From contig CM030706.1 of NCBI GenBank assembly GCA_017979445.1, positions 5,497,595 to 5,561,594 of the forward strand: a DNA stretch of 64,000 nt, given 5' to 3'. The notes beneath the pieces are model-generated. The model was not told where the DNA came from. It ran no database searches and saw nothing but the letters and a program-made list of their open reading frames with translations. This DNA comes from Akebia trifoliata (Eukaryota > Streptophyta > Magnoliopsida > Ranunculales > Lardizabalaceae). Made by a program: the position numbers and the translations under genes. Positions 33,921-45,699 of this stretch are shown in pieces. Position 1 is the stretch's first letter. Each line of letters opens with the position of its first letter.

Positions 33921-36396
33921 GAGGTAAATCCTTCACTTGTAGAGTTGAAATATTTGAATTACTTGGACTTAAGTTGGAACAATTTCTCTGGAATCAAAAT
34001 CCCAAATTTCTTTGGATCTCTTCATCAATTAACATATCTCAATCTCTCTTCTTCATGGTTTGGTGGATTTGTTCCCCATCATCTTGGAAATCTCTCGTCC
34101 TTACGTTCTCTTGATCTTAGTACTGATGATTCTCTCTATGATTTTTATCTTTATGATGATTCCAATTATCAGTTGAGTGTTGAGAATTTGCATTGGGTCT
34201 CTCATCTTTCTTCTCCAAAACCTTGACATGAGCAATGTGAACCTTTCCAAAATCGGTGATGATTGGCTACAAGAAATTAACTTGCTTCCTTCTTTATCAG
34301 AGTTGAGTTTGTCTGGTTGTGGACTTTCTAAACTTCCTTCCACTCTTTCATCATATGTCAATTTTACATCTCTTTCCACGCTTGATCTTTCCCAGAATGT
34401 CAGGAATCTATCCAATTTAGAAACATTGGATTTATCCGACAATGAACTCAGTGGGCATTTGCCTGACTGGTTGGGCCAATTAAAGAATCTAAAACGCCTT
34501 TCTCTTTCATTCAACTCATTTAATGGTTTGATCCCCACATCTCTTCGGAGATTGTCAACCTTGATTGAATTAGATTTGGGAAGAAATCAATTGAATGGGA
34601 CTATTCCGAAGAGTCTAGGACAACTTTCAGAGTTAGAATACTTGGATTTTAGTGCAAATTCCTTAAATGGTGTTGTTTCAGAGGTTTTCTTTACTAAACT
34701 CTCAAAGTTAGAATATTTTGATATCAGCTACAACTCTTTGGTTTTGAATGTAGGATTTAACTGGGTTCCTCCTTTCCAACTTAAACACCTTTATATGTCT
34801 TCTACCAAAATAGGGCCTCAGTTTCCAAAATGGCTTCGAACTCAAACAAAACTTCTCACATTAGACATCTCCAATGTTAACATTTCAGATTCCATACCAG
34901 ATTGGTTTTCCAAGCTGGCTTCCAATATATCTTTCTTAAATGTCTCTCATAATCAGATATATGGTAAAGTGCCCAATTTTTCAACGTCAAGTAGTGTTGA
35001 TCGATTGCTTTTATTTTTAAGTTTCAACAAATTTGAGGGTCCCTTACCACAATTCCCTTCCAATGTAGTTGTATTGGATCTCTCCAACAACTCAATTTCA
35101 GGACTTATACCTAAAACTATCGGTCATATGATGCCTAAATTGCGTTCTTTAATCCTGTCTAGCAACTTTTTCAATGGTTCTATACCCATCTCAGTATGCG
35201 CCATGAAATTCCTGGAAATTCTTGTTCTCTCTAAAAACCATTTGTCTGGAGATCTTCCTCAATGTTGGAGTAGTGTACAAGAATTGATGATTATGGATTT
35301 ATCATCGAACCATTTATCAGGAGTTATTCCAAACTCGATAGGCCATCTGTATTTGCTAGAGTATTTACTCTTGAGCAAAAATAATTTTAATGGAAAGCTC
35401 CCCTTAGCCTTGAAAAATTGTACAAGTTTGTTACTTCTTGACCTAGGATAGAATAATTTATCTGGAAAAATACCTATATGGATTGGAAATGATCTATCAT
35501 TGTTAAGAATATTAAGGCTAAGGTCAAATATGTTTGGTGGTAACATTCCTTCTCAATTATGCCATCTAACTAGTCTTCAAATAATGGACCTTGCAAGTAA
35601 TAATCTATCTGGAAGCATCCCTCGTTGTTTTGGCAATTTCAGTAGCATGGTTTCTGGTCAGACAAGAAATGAAGATTATTTTTTCAGGTCCCAGTTTTTC
35701 AGTTATGAGATCCAATTAAATGAAGTCATGAAAGGAAGAGAACTTGAATATATAAGGATACTGTCACTTGTCATCAACATGGACCTTTCAAGTAATAATT
35801 TGGTTGGAAGGATCCCCAAAGAGTTAACACACCTTGCTGGATTAATCGGTTTGAATCTATCAAACAACCACTTGTCAGGACGCATCCTCGAGAAGATTGG
35901 TGAGTTAGGATCATTGGAATCACTTGATTTCTCCAGAAACCAACTTTCAGGCACTATTCCACAAAGCATATCGGATTTAACCAGTCTAAGCCGTCTAAAC
36001 TTATCGTACAACAACTTGAAGGGAAAAATTCCATCGGGCAACCAGCTCCAAACGCTTGATGACCCATCCATTTACAGTGGCAATCCTGAACTCTGTGGAT
36101 CTTCACTAATGAAGAAATGCCCGGGAGATGAACCAGATAAATATCCGACATTTGCTAATGGAGATGGAAAAGTGGATGGAGGAGATCAGTCCAAACTAGA
36201 TTGGTTTTATGCTGGACTGGGATCAGGATTCGTGATTGGATTTTTGGGAGTTTGGAGTGTTTTATTATTCAAGAAGACTTGGAGATACGCATATCTTCGA
36301 TTTCTTGAAGATATCCACGACAAGCTGTTTGTGATGATAGCGATGGGGGTAGCTCGGTTGAAGAAGAAGCTCAAGATCAATTTGGTTCAAAATTGA
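33921..36396 (+). pseudogene. EIX2/Ve-type LRR receptor-like protein, body and C-terminus, broken
   Basis: Starts at the Ogre boundary with EVNPSLVELKYLNYLDLSWN, so signal peptide and LRR cap are cut off. About 20 LRRs follow (for example LDLSDNELSGHLPDWLGQL, LDLSNNSISGLIPKTIG). Next come the island region and the conserved VMKGRELEYIRILSLVINMD, the last LRRs, an acidic juxtamembrane stretch, a transmembrane helix (GLGSGFVIGFLGVWSVLLF) and a short cytoplasmic tail (KKTWRYAYLRFLEDIHDKL). There is no kinase, as in RLPs that pair with SOBIR1/BAK1 at the plasma membrane. Breaks: loss of one base near 34217, TAG at 35449-35451 within an LRR, and probable loss of LRRs near 34400 (LDLSQN joined to VRNLSNLETLDLS). 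Homologous to the first-exon fragments at 7995, 13158, 45436 and 61163. Confidence 0.9.
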
Positions 36397-37130
36397 AAAT
36401 CATACACTCCATTTGTTTTTCACTGAGGTACTCTGTCTCTCTCTCACACACACACATTCATGTTCTGAAAAATATGCATTATGTTTAATTGCTATATAGA
36501 TTATAGTTATCTCTGGATATCATTTAACAAATTTCTTTGTACATTCGATCTAATATGGATTGGATCAGACCCGAATCCAATCTGTTCCGATCCATTAAGA
36601 GCCCGATCAGATATTTATCAGATCAATTCTGGATCCAAGCTGATCCTTATCAGATTGATGTCAAATTGACCCCGATCTGATCCATTGATAGACCTAAGTA
36701 TGCTTGCAAAAGTTTGTAATTTTTTTATTTTTTGTGTCATGAAAGTTTTGTAATATAACAAGATATTGCTGAAATTCTTAGGAACATTGTCAAGTAAAAT
36801 AAAGACTACAGACTTTTTCTCGACTACTAGATTGTTAATGGCTATGTTAGTACTATAATTGTACGTGGGATATGGGAAACTCTATGAAACTATGGTGTCT
36901 ATGTGCTTCGGATATGGCTTTGTTGTTTTTGTATGAAAATATTATTTATATGGTTTAAATATAAAGAAATAATTATTATTTAATATGTGAGCCATTAGAC
37001 TTCACTCCCTAGTCTACAATTTTTTTCATGTAGGCAAGAGACATCTTCATGGAGGAATGGTATGAAGTTTCTCCCATGGTGGATTGGTAAGTGGGCATCT
37101 CAAGGATTATTATTTTTTTTTCCTTTTTAG
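36397..37130. other. RLP 3' flank
   Basis: No gene. A CT/CA-rich microsatellite is at 36430-36455. 36545-36690 has dense GATC(C/A)GATC motifs, perhaps a decayed MITE. Confidence 0.45.
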
Positions 37131-38208
37131 ATATTTTATTGGCACACAAACTTTTACTTACAACACACCAATCCTTCTCTTGTCATTGTTGTTGTTGCAG
37201 GGGCTTGGTTTATTTCTTCTTTGGCATGGTCTCTCATTTGGGTGATGTAGGTTCTTTTTCTTATGATGATCACTCAAATGTAATAATTTTAAAGAAAATT
37301 GAGAATTTTTATGGAATATTATAGGATGCACTATAATAAGGTGTAATGTGATATATCAAATCATGTTCTTATGAGAATTGGGATGAAGATTTATATAAAC
37401 ACTAGGGTGGTTCATGTAATGCCACAATTAAGAGAATCAATCCAATTCATTACTAAATCAAGATTTATTACATTTTTTTTTTCACAATTAATCTGCATGT
37501 ATAGAAAAATGGGTAAATTGAAAACAAATATACATCGCATTCTAATAAATCAAGAACATAACACTGATATCATCGCATTCTAAACAAGTAATGCCACTTT
37601 CGAACTATTACCCATAAAGGGAGATCTCTTTGTGGGAATTAGAAAGTTGAACTTTGGAGTTTGGAATCAAGTCAGAACTTTTTGGGAATTAGAAAGTTTA
37701 TTTAATTTTTATTTTTGGAAGGAAAAATAGTCATCCTCTTCCTGGAAAAAAGAGGGGAGAAAATTTCTCTTCTTAAACTAAGATTCAGTGATTCTCACAA
37801 TTGTATGAGATCTCTACAAATCCCAAAATTTTACCTTATGTTTGATTGACATCACTTGGGTTGCATTGGTTGTTGGAATCAAAATTTTATATTTTTCGAG
37901 GGAATTTCTAATGAAACAAAAAACTGCATACAGATCGAAAAGAAAATCAGAACAAAAAAAGCATCCAACACTGAAAACGTTTGTGTGAATGAATTTCCAT
38001 CTTCTGTATTTTTATAAATTAAAGAACAAGACTTGTTAAAATGTTATCTACAGATGTAAGCCTAAAAAAGAGTAAAGGAAAACATCAGTAGAAAAAAGAA
38101 TGGAATGAATTTGAATGGGCAATTGAAAAACCCACCACCAATCTATCCCAACCCTCCCACAGATATTCACAGAGATGCTATAACTACAAAACTAGCTTCG
38201 CTTTGTTG
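37131..38208. repeat. RLP downstream flank, paralogous to 45700-46470
   Basis: TTGTTGTTGCAGGGGCTTGG and GTTTATTTCTTCTTTGGCATGG, then CATTTGGGTGATGTAGG and TTTGTGTGAATGAATTTCCAT, are shared in order with 45700-46340. Identifies this as the ancestral 3' neighbourhood of the RLP genes. Confidence 0.8.
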
Positions 38209-38213
38209 GTCCT

Positions 38214-38743
38214 TGTTGTAAATTTCAACAACAAGATTCAACTAAGTATCAAACAACATAACAAAGAACATGAAACAAGATAGGAACTTAAAACAAGAAA
38301 ACAAGAAAATGTGAAAGTTGTAAAGTAAAAGATCAACACAGGAAATTTATACTGGTTCGGACAATGTGTCCTACATCCAGTTTTCAACATCACCATAAGC
38401 CTTCATTATGCATCAACAATCTGAGATTACACACTCCTCACAGTTGAGAAGAACTAGCACATTCAGAATACAAATCCTCACACAAGTACTCAAGCTCTCA
38501 TCCCCTGTACCCCATTACACTCGAGCTCTCAACTTTCCAAACAGTCCTGAAAACTCTCTCACGAAGCTAGTTCTCTCTTTCTTGAGTCCTAATATCTCAT
38601 AATACAATCTCTTTTTAAAATACAAATAACAACCTCTATTTATAAGACTGCTTTTCTAAATAAATGCTAATCGAAAGTTGTTAAGGTGGTTATTGGTTTC
38701 CGAAAACAGAAAGTGGTTAAGGTTGGGAGAAATAACCACCACA
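38214..38743 (-). repeat. Copia 3' LTR
   Basis: Plus-strand reading starts TGTTGTAAATTTCAACAAC and ends AATAACCACCACA; bounded outside by GTCCT. Confidence 0.92.
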
Positions 38744-38813
38744 AATTCCACCTTATTTCTTCAATGCTTAACCAGAACCAATAACCTACTTATGGTGGTA
38801 TACTCTTCATCAA

Positions 38814-39554
38814 TTAGTGACTACCAATAGTCAATAAGCTTAGGCAATGCTTCAGCTTACTGAGTGTAAGAACCTTAGTTCCAAGATCAGCCGGATTCTC
38901 TTCTATTGGGACTTTCTTGAGTTCCAAAACCTTGTCTTCAATCTTCTCTCGGATCCAAAACAGTCTGATGTCAATGTGTTTACTTCTCTCATGGTAGACT
39001 GGATTTTTGCAGAGATGAAGCAATGATTGGCTGTCTGAGTAGATGGTTCCTTTCCCTTTGATCATTCCTAATTCTTGTAGTAGCCCCTGTATCCAAATAG
39101 CTTCTTTGAAAGCTTTTGTAGTTGCCATGAATTCAGCTTCTGTGGTAGACAATGCAACTACCTGATGTAACTGTGATTTCCAACAAACATAGTTATGATT
39201 AGTCATAAAAACATAGGACGTTGTCGACCTTCTGGTGTCCCTGTTTGCTGCATAGTCTGAGTCAACAAATCCTTCAAGTATAACCTTTTCTGACTTCTTT
39301 TTATAGATTAGACCATATTCTGCAGTTCCCTTGATGTATCTTAATAGCTATTTAAGAGCTTGCCAATGCTCTAAACCTGGTTTGGACATATATTGGCTTA
39401 GGATGCTTAATGCATGAGCAATGTTAGGTTTGGTACTGACCATTAAGTACATTAAACATCCTAGAGCCATTGCATAGGGAACCTTGCTCATTTCCTTCTT
39501 TTCAGCATCACTCTTCGGGCACTGTTCAGTGGAGAGCTTGAAATGTCCTGCCAA
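38814..39554 (-). pseudogene. Copia RNase H and RT tail
   Basis: 39348-39554 encodes the RT thumb/connection (PYAMALGCLMYLMVSTKPNIA). 38814-39206 encodes RNase H (VALSTTEAEFMATTKAFKEA, then KHIDIRLFWIREKI). TAG near 39349 and a frame break near 39210 separate them. Confidence 0.88.
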
Positions 39555-39578
39555 TGGTACTGCAGTCCTTTTTGCATC

Positions 39579-40253
39579 TTACATATTGAACCTCTTCAGA
39601 ATTTTGTCTATATATCTGGTCTGCTTCAAGTACATTTTTCCATTCAGTTTGTCCCTTGAAATCTCAATGCCAAGTATTTTCTTTGCTGTCCCAAGGTTTT
39701 TCATTTCAAATTCCTTCTTCAGCTTTTCTTTAATGGTTTTGATAACATGCTTATCTTTGCCAAGAATAAGCATATCATCTACATAAAGTAATAAGAAAGC
39801 AGCTGTAGGCTTTTCCAAGTTTTTGTAATAAAGACATGTATCATACTTAGACTTAATGAAGCCAATTTCATGAGCAAAAGAATCAAATCTTCTGTTCCAT
39901 TGTCTTGGAGATTGCTTCAAGCCATAAAGAGATTTCTTTAGTCGACAAACCATTTCTTTTCCCTTTTGTTCCATCTGAAAACCAGGTGGTTGAGTCATGT
40001 AGATCACTTCATCCAGAAAACCATTTAAGAAGGCTGTCTTCACATCTAGCTGCTCCACCTCAAGATCTAACTGAGTAGCAATAGACAACATAATTCTAAT
40101 GGTTTTGTACTTCACTACAGGTGAGAACACATCAGTGTAGTCAACTCCTTCCACCTGAGTGAAACCCTTTGCCACTAATCTGGCCTTGAACCTCACTTGT
40201 TCACTTGGTGTGATCCCTTCTTTCACTTTAAAAATCCATTTGCAAGCTACCAC
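39579..40253 (-). pseudogene. Copia reverse transcriptase
   Basis: 224 open codons: [55 protein letters not shown] and the catalytic [12 protein letters not shown]. All core RT motifs of Copia are present, but the frame is closed upstream and downstream by stops. Confidence 0.92.
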
Positions 40254-40283
40254 CTTTTGATTTTCTGGTTTGGGAACAAGCTC

Positions 40284-41397
40284 TCAAGTTTCATTCTTGG
40301 TCAAAGCTTCCATTTCCTCTTGCATTGTTGCCTTCCAAACCTTTTCATGTTCACCAGAAATGGCCTCTTCATAAGATTCTGATTCCTTCAAGTCACTTTG
40401 TTGAACCACAGAGAGGGCATAAGCAATGATGTCTGCTTCAGCAAACCTGGCTGGAGGTTTGATGATCCTCCTAGTTCTATCTCGTGCCAATAAGTATTCA
40501 TCTGTCACTGTAGACTGCTCATCTGAAGTCTCATTCTTAGTAGTGTTTTCCTCTTCATATTGAGTATCTGAGTTCACATCATTGCCTCTCAATTGTATCT
40601 CAAATTCAGAAAGATTATCATTCTTTTCTTGTACACCTGCATCATGTAAACCAATGCCTTTCTCGGCTTTCAAGTGAGGAAATTCGTTCGCATTAAATAT
40701 TACATCTCTAGATATAATAGTTTTAAAATGATTATTTTCATGAATGCAAAGCCTATAACCTTTAGTACAAGTAGGGTAACCTAGAAAAGTGCACTTAACT
40801 GATCTAGTGTCTAATTTGTCATTCTTTTGGTGTGCATATGCAGTGCAACCAAAAACTCTCAAGTGTGTCAAGTTAGGTGTCTTTTCTGTCCATAATCATA
40901 AGGTGTATTACCCTCTATAGGTCTGCTAGGACTTCTATTCACAAGATAGCATGCAGTCATCAAAGTTTCCCCCCAAAAATGCTTACTTAAACCTAAACTA
41001 ATCAGCATGCATCTCATTTTATTTAGCAGGGTACGATTCATTCTTTCAGCCACCCCATTTTGTTGTGGGGTTTTAACTACAGTTTTGTGCCTAACAATGC
41101 CATTATCTACACATAACTTGTCAAGTTCCTTGTTAATAAATTCTAATCCATTATCAATTCTTAAGACTTTAAGCTTCAAATTTTTCTGGTTTTCTACTTC
41201 ATTTTTCCATTGAATGAACTTACTTAAACATTCATTTTTAGTTTTAAGTAGATAAACTCAAATATAACGACTGTAATCATCAATAATGGATAGAAAATAT
41301 TGATTACCTGAGTATGTAGGAATCTTGCTTGGCCCCCAAAGATCTACATGAACATATTGCAGAACTCTCTTTGAGGTGTGTCTTGCAGTAGAAAACT
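40284..41397 (-). pseudogene. Copia integrase core and C-terminal region
   Basis: 40868-41179 holds LRIDNGLEFINKELD, HKTVVKTPQQNGVAERMNRT and HFWGETLMTACYLVN, that is, the second Asp and the Glu of the catalytic triad. 41180-41397 holds the first part with YVHVDLWGPSKI. 40284-40871 is the GKGR/linker part (MTHLRVFGCTAYAHQ). A TGA near 41258 and a frame change near 40870 break it. Confidence 0.88.
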
Positions 41398-42177
41398 TCA
41401 GTCTGTGTTGCTTGCCAAGAACACAGGTTTCACATAATGGTAACTAAAACTGGTCTTGAGGTTTCCCAAGATTCTTTGCTTGTGCAACTCTTTGATGCCT
41501 TGTTCACTCATATGCCCCATTCTCTTATGCCACAGTTCCATTTCTTGCTTTTGATGTTTCACCATAGAAACTTCACCTGTAGTTGCTATTTTACCCCTCA
41601 AAATGTACAAGCCATGAGTTTTATCAGCCTTCATGACAATTATAGAACCCTTTGTAATTTTCATTACACCATTGCCACCTTTGTGACCATAACCTTCATC
41701 ATCCAGAGAAGCAAGAGACATCAAGTTCCTTCTTAAATCAAGAATGTGTCTCACATTAGGGAGCATTCTAACAACTCCATCAAAACGCCTTATAGCTACT
41801 GTTCCAATACCAATGACCTTACAAGAATAGTCATTTCCCATAAACACCTTGCCATTGTCAACTTTCTTGTAATCCACAAAGGATTCTCGAGTTGGACACA
41901 TGTGAAAGGTACAACCAGAGTCAATAATCCATTCCTTGGTTATTTGACTCTCTAAAACCATAAACAAGTCACCATCGGAGGAGTAGTTCTCACTTGATTC
42001 AGCCACAACAGCTGAATCATGATCTTTCCCCTTTTCTTCCTTATGCTTCCTCTTGAAACTGTAGCAATATTTCTGAATGTGACCTGGTTTCCCACAGTAG
42101 TAGCATTTTCTTGAACCCCTTCCTCTTGACTTGGATAGAGAATGTGATCTTTGTTCTCCCTTCGAGTTGAGTCTTTT
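41398..42177 (-). pseudogene. Copia zinc knuckle, protease and pre-integrase domain
   Basis: A CCHC knuckle CYYCGKPGHIQKYC is read at about 42070-42112. The aspartic protease active site is EWIIDSGCTFHM (about 41910-41945), and the pre-integrase domain is ELWHKRMGHMSEQGIKEL. The 202-codon frame is open from 42006. Confidence 0.88.
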
Positions 42178-42795
42178 CTAGTTTCTACCTCTGGCCAAGC
42201 ACACTTCATCATTTTGCCTTTCTTTCTCGATTTGTAACTCAAATTCTTTAGACTTAATGGCTCCAAGAACATCATCCAGGGCTATAGAGTCTCTTCCATA
42301 CTTGATTGCTGATTTAACTTCTCTATAAATTTCAGGTAAAGATTGTAGTATAATTACTGCTTGGCTCTCATCATCAACCTGAAATTTATGGTTAGCAAGT
42401 CCAAGAACAATTTGGTTAAAATTATCTAAATTGACATCTAAAGAAAGGGAAGGATTCATTCTAAATCCATGTAATCTTTCCAACAAATTTATTTTGTTAG
42501 AAATTGATGGTGTCATGTAAAGCTGCTCCAACTTTTGCCAAACTCCAAGTGCAGATTTCTCAGTTTGAACTTTTCTGATCACATTGTCTGCCAAGTGCAT
42601 AATGATCGTGTAATACGCCAATTCCTGCATATCTTCAACTTCCTCTGATTTATATCTTTTAGCCAACTTCTTAAGATCTCCTAACACTTTAGATAGCTTC
42701 TGGTGCACTAGAATTCCTCGAAGTTTTTCTCTCCAAAGGCTGAAATCTCCAGTTCCATCAAACTTCTCATGTTCGTACTTTGTTGAAGTAGACAT
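42178..42795 (-). pseudogene. Copia gag
   Basis: ATG at 42795 opens 205 codons: KFDGTGDFSLWREKLRGILV and LGVWQKLEQLYMTPSISNK match the UBN2/retrotran_gag type of Copia. A stop at 42178-42180 separates it from the knuckle. Confidence 0.88.
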
Positions 42796-42885
42796 GGCTT
42801 CTTGATTGATCTTTATGGCTTCTTGATTGATCTTTATGAATCTTTATTCTTCCCTTGTTGCGGATCAATAAACCTGGCTCTGATT

Positions 42886-43415
42886 TGTTGTAAATTTCAA
42901 CAACAAGATTCAACTAAAGATCAAACAACATAACAAAGAACATGAAACAAGATAGGAACTTAAAACAAGAAAACAAGAAAATGTGAAAGCTGTAAAGTAA
43001 AAGATCAACATAGGAAATTTATACTGGTTCGGACAATGTGTCCTACATCCAGTTTTCAATACCACCATAAGCCTTCATTATGCATCAACAATCTGAGATT
43101 ACACACTCCTCACAGTTGAGAAGAACTAGCACATTTAGAATACAAATCCTCACACAAGCACTCAAGCTCTCATCCCCTGTACCCCATTACACTCGAGCTC
43201 TCAACTTTCCAAACAGTCCTGAAAACTCTCTCACGAAGCTAGTTCTCTCTTTCTTGAGTCCTAATCTCTCATAATACAATCTCTTTTTAAAATACAAATA
43301 ACAACCTCTATTTATAAGACTGCTTTTCTAAATAAATGCTAACCGAAAGTTGTTAAGGTGGTTATTGGTTTCCGGAAACAGAAAGTGGTTAAGGTTGGGA
43401 GAAATAACCACCATA
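42886..43415 (-). repeat. Copia 5' LTR
   Basis: 530 bp, with the same ends as the other LTR except a terminal CATA for CACA. Minus-strand TATA (TTATAAATAG at about 43308-43317) would start transcription toward gag. PBS follows at 42883 downward. Confidence 0.92.
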
Positions 43416-43420
43416 GTCCT

Positions 43421-45296
43421 TTTATTAGTTTTTTGGGCGTCGTCACCTAACATCATTAATGTAGCCATCGTCATCATCATTAATGTAGCCAAGGTCAATC
43501 CGTACCTCATATGTCACTGCCCATTTACCATAACGCAAGGGCTTGCGGTAGTAATTTATGTTTCCCACATATAGTTGCTCTGTAAGGTTAAAGAGAATGA
43601 AGATGAGTGGTTTGAGGGAGAAAATTCAAGGATTTTTCATTAGAGGTAGAAGAAAAGGGCATGTTGGTCATTTTCCATTAATAATGCGAGAAGACCTACT
43701 CTATAAAGGGTCGTCCAAATCAACAAAAATATTGGAGGGGGGAGGGGGCATATCATCAGTTTTTAAACATAGGGGTGGGTACTTACATATCTATAAAAAA
43801 AAAAAAAAAAATTGAAAGCACAGGGAGGGGTCTCAAATATTCATTGAAAATTTTGACGGGCGGTTAATGTCAAAATGGTATGCCAACGTTGGAAAACACT
43901 GGTGGTATCTCACAAATTATCTAAACTAAAAAAATTGAGAGGGGGGGGCAACTGCCTCAATTTCCTTAAGTGGGGACAAACATAGAGGGGAAAACTCAAA
44001 ATTTGCCTAAATATCAATAGGACAATACAATTTCCAAAAATTCTGTGAGGGCAAGTGCCCCCACTGTAAATCCACCCCTGGTCTTTGAGACCAAATGGAT
44101 TACCAAATTGGTAATCCAACACCACAGCTCTCTACATTTCATGGAAAAACTCAAATAAAAAAAAACAATTATTTTGGGATTGATCCAAGGTCTTGAGAAT
44201 GGACAGTTACTGAATTTTTACAGAATTCCCAAATTTAAAATTAAATTTCAACATTAAAAAGTACTATTTTTTTTTTTTTTTGATTTCTTTTCAAAGTTGA
44301 CAGAAATTTGTCCTTTACAACCCTGTGTCATCATGTTTTTGGATACTACAAGGTGAGCTCAACAACCATTAGTAAGATTTCAAATCTTACCAAGTTAGGC
44401 TAGTCAGACTCTAGTTTATTTCATTACTCACCCCATACTCGCAAATGGCAACAGTCTTCAGAACCACGAGATCATAACTATCCATGAAAGGCACTACAAC
44501 AATATCGACAAAAAAACTCAGCTTCTTTCTTTAGCTCCATATTTACTTCCTATATTTAACTTGGCTGTAACAAATAAAGTTGGATTGCCAATAACAACCT
44601 TTATATATTTAACTTGAGGTGTAATAAGTAAAATTGGGTTGTCAATAGCAAGTTTATTATTTTTTATTATGTGAATGGTGAATTAGAGACATGAATAATG
44701 ATTTATTATGGAAAACAATTGCACCATACAACATATAGGTAAACAATCATAGACTTGCACTCAACAGATCACATAAATATGTCTCGTCAATATGTTTATT
44801 ATGGAAAACAATAGGTGGATTTTTATTATTTTATTTAAATCGGGGTGTAACAAGTAAAGTTGGGTTGCCAATAGCATTTTTTTTTTTTTAAATATTTAAC
44901 TTGGGGTGTAACAAGTAAAGTTGTGTTGCCAATAACATTTTTTCGTTTTTTTATATAAATATTTAACTTGGTTGTAATTAACAAGTAAAGTTGTGATGCC
45001 AATATCATTTTTTTGTTTTTTTTTATAAATATTTAACTTGGTTGTAACAAGTAAAATTGGATTGCCAATGACAAACTTTATATATTTAACTTGGGATGTA
45101 ATAAGTAAAGTTGGGTTGCCAATAGCAAGTTTATTGTTTTTTATTATGTGGATAGTGAATTAGAGATTTGATTAGTGATTTAGTGGTTGGGACCCGTTGA
45201 AGTTCATTTAGGTTCGGAGTAGAGAATATCTCTAAAATATGAGAATATGCTAAAATAGAGACAAAAAATAAAGACAACCATAACAGTTGCTCTAAT
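43421..45296. other. Intergenic repeats upstream of RLP fragment
   Basis: 43600-44085 is a decayed relative of the hAT-like spacer block (GAGAAAATTCAAGGATTTTT, then TAAATCCACCCCTGG). 44104-44400 repeats the 11830-12065 family. No gene. Confidence 0.5.
44555..45160. repeat. ~60-bp irregular tandem repeats
   Basis: ATTTAACTTGG, TGTAACAAGTAAAGTTGG and TTGCCAATA occur about eight times, at 44557, 44610, 44830, 44895, 44962, 45030 and 45085. Two runs are split by a unique stretch with GGAAAACAAT. Confidence 0.8.
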
Positions 45297-45369
45297 GGTC
45301 ATCCAAGTTGTTGAATGGAGATAAGGTGGACCCATTTTCTTTCATTGCCATTCATTGATTTTTCTTCTA

Positions 45370-45378
45370 TGTATAAAT
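45370..45378 (+). promoter_or_regulatory. TATA box of RLP fragment 3
   Basis: TGTATAAAT about 60 bp before the ATG at 45436, the conserved RLP promoter position. Confidence 0.5.
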
Positions 45379-45435
45379 CCTCCAATTGCTTCTTTTTTAA
45401 TACAAAACCTGATTTTAAGACAAACCACCATTTCA

Positions 45436-45677
45436 TGATGAGATTCCTTAGTTTTACGAATATGTTATTGTTGTGCATCGTGTTCAGTTGGTGCATTGAA
45501 GAAGAAAATTTCGGTTTGCATTGCTTCAAAAGCGAGAGAAAAGCTCTTTTCCAGTTCAAACATAGTCTCATAGATCCTTCAAATTGTCTCCCTTCTTGGA
45601 TCAGAGAAGATTGTTGCATATGGAGAGGAATTGGCTGTGACAATAGAACCAAGCACGTTATCAAGCTTGATGCTTGA
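45436..45677 (+). pseudogene. LRR receptor-like protein, first-exon fragment 3
   Basis: MMRFLSFTNMLLLCIVFSWC signal peptide, then HCFKSERKALFQFKHSLIDP, SWIREDCCIWRGIGCDNRT and a stop (KHVIKLDA, TGA at 45675-45677). This is the best-preserved N-terminus of the four, still open past the LRR cap. The sequence that follows (45700 onward) is the RLP 3' flank seen at 37190, so the whole LRR body, transmembrane segment and tail have been deleted. Confidence 0.82.
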
Positions 45678-45699
45678 ACAATGACTTATTTCTTATCAG

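Larger units (their letters stand above)
38214..43415 (-). mobile_element. Complete Ty1/Copia retrotransposon, mutated, Tork-like
   Basis: Two 530-bp LTRs (38214-38743 and 42886-43415) differ by about a dozen bases. The target duplication GTCCT is perfect (38209-38213 and 43416-43420). Minus-strand order is 5' LTR, PBS (ATCAGAGC at about 42876-42883), gag, zinc knuckle, protease, integrase, RT, RNase H, 3' LTR: the Copia order. In-frame stops near 42178, 41258, 39577 and 39349 and several frame changes make it non-autonomous. Tork lineage is a guess from the gag and pre-integrase sequence. Confidence 0.93.

Noticed and set aside
38408..38602. 64-codon plus-strand frame, repeated at 43080
   Set aside because: It is LTR sequence of the Copia element, duplicated because both LTRs are present.
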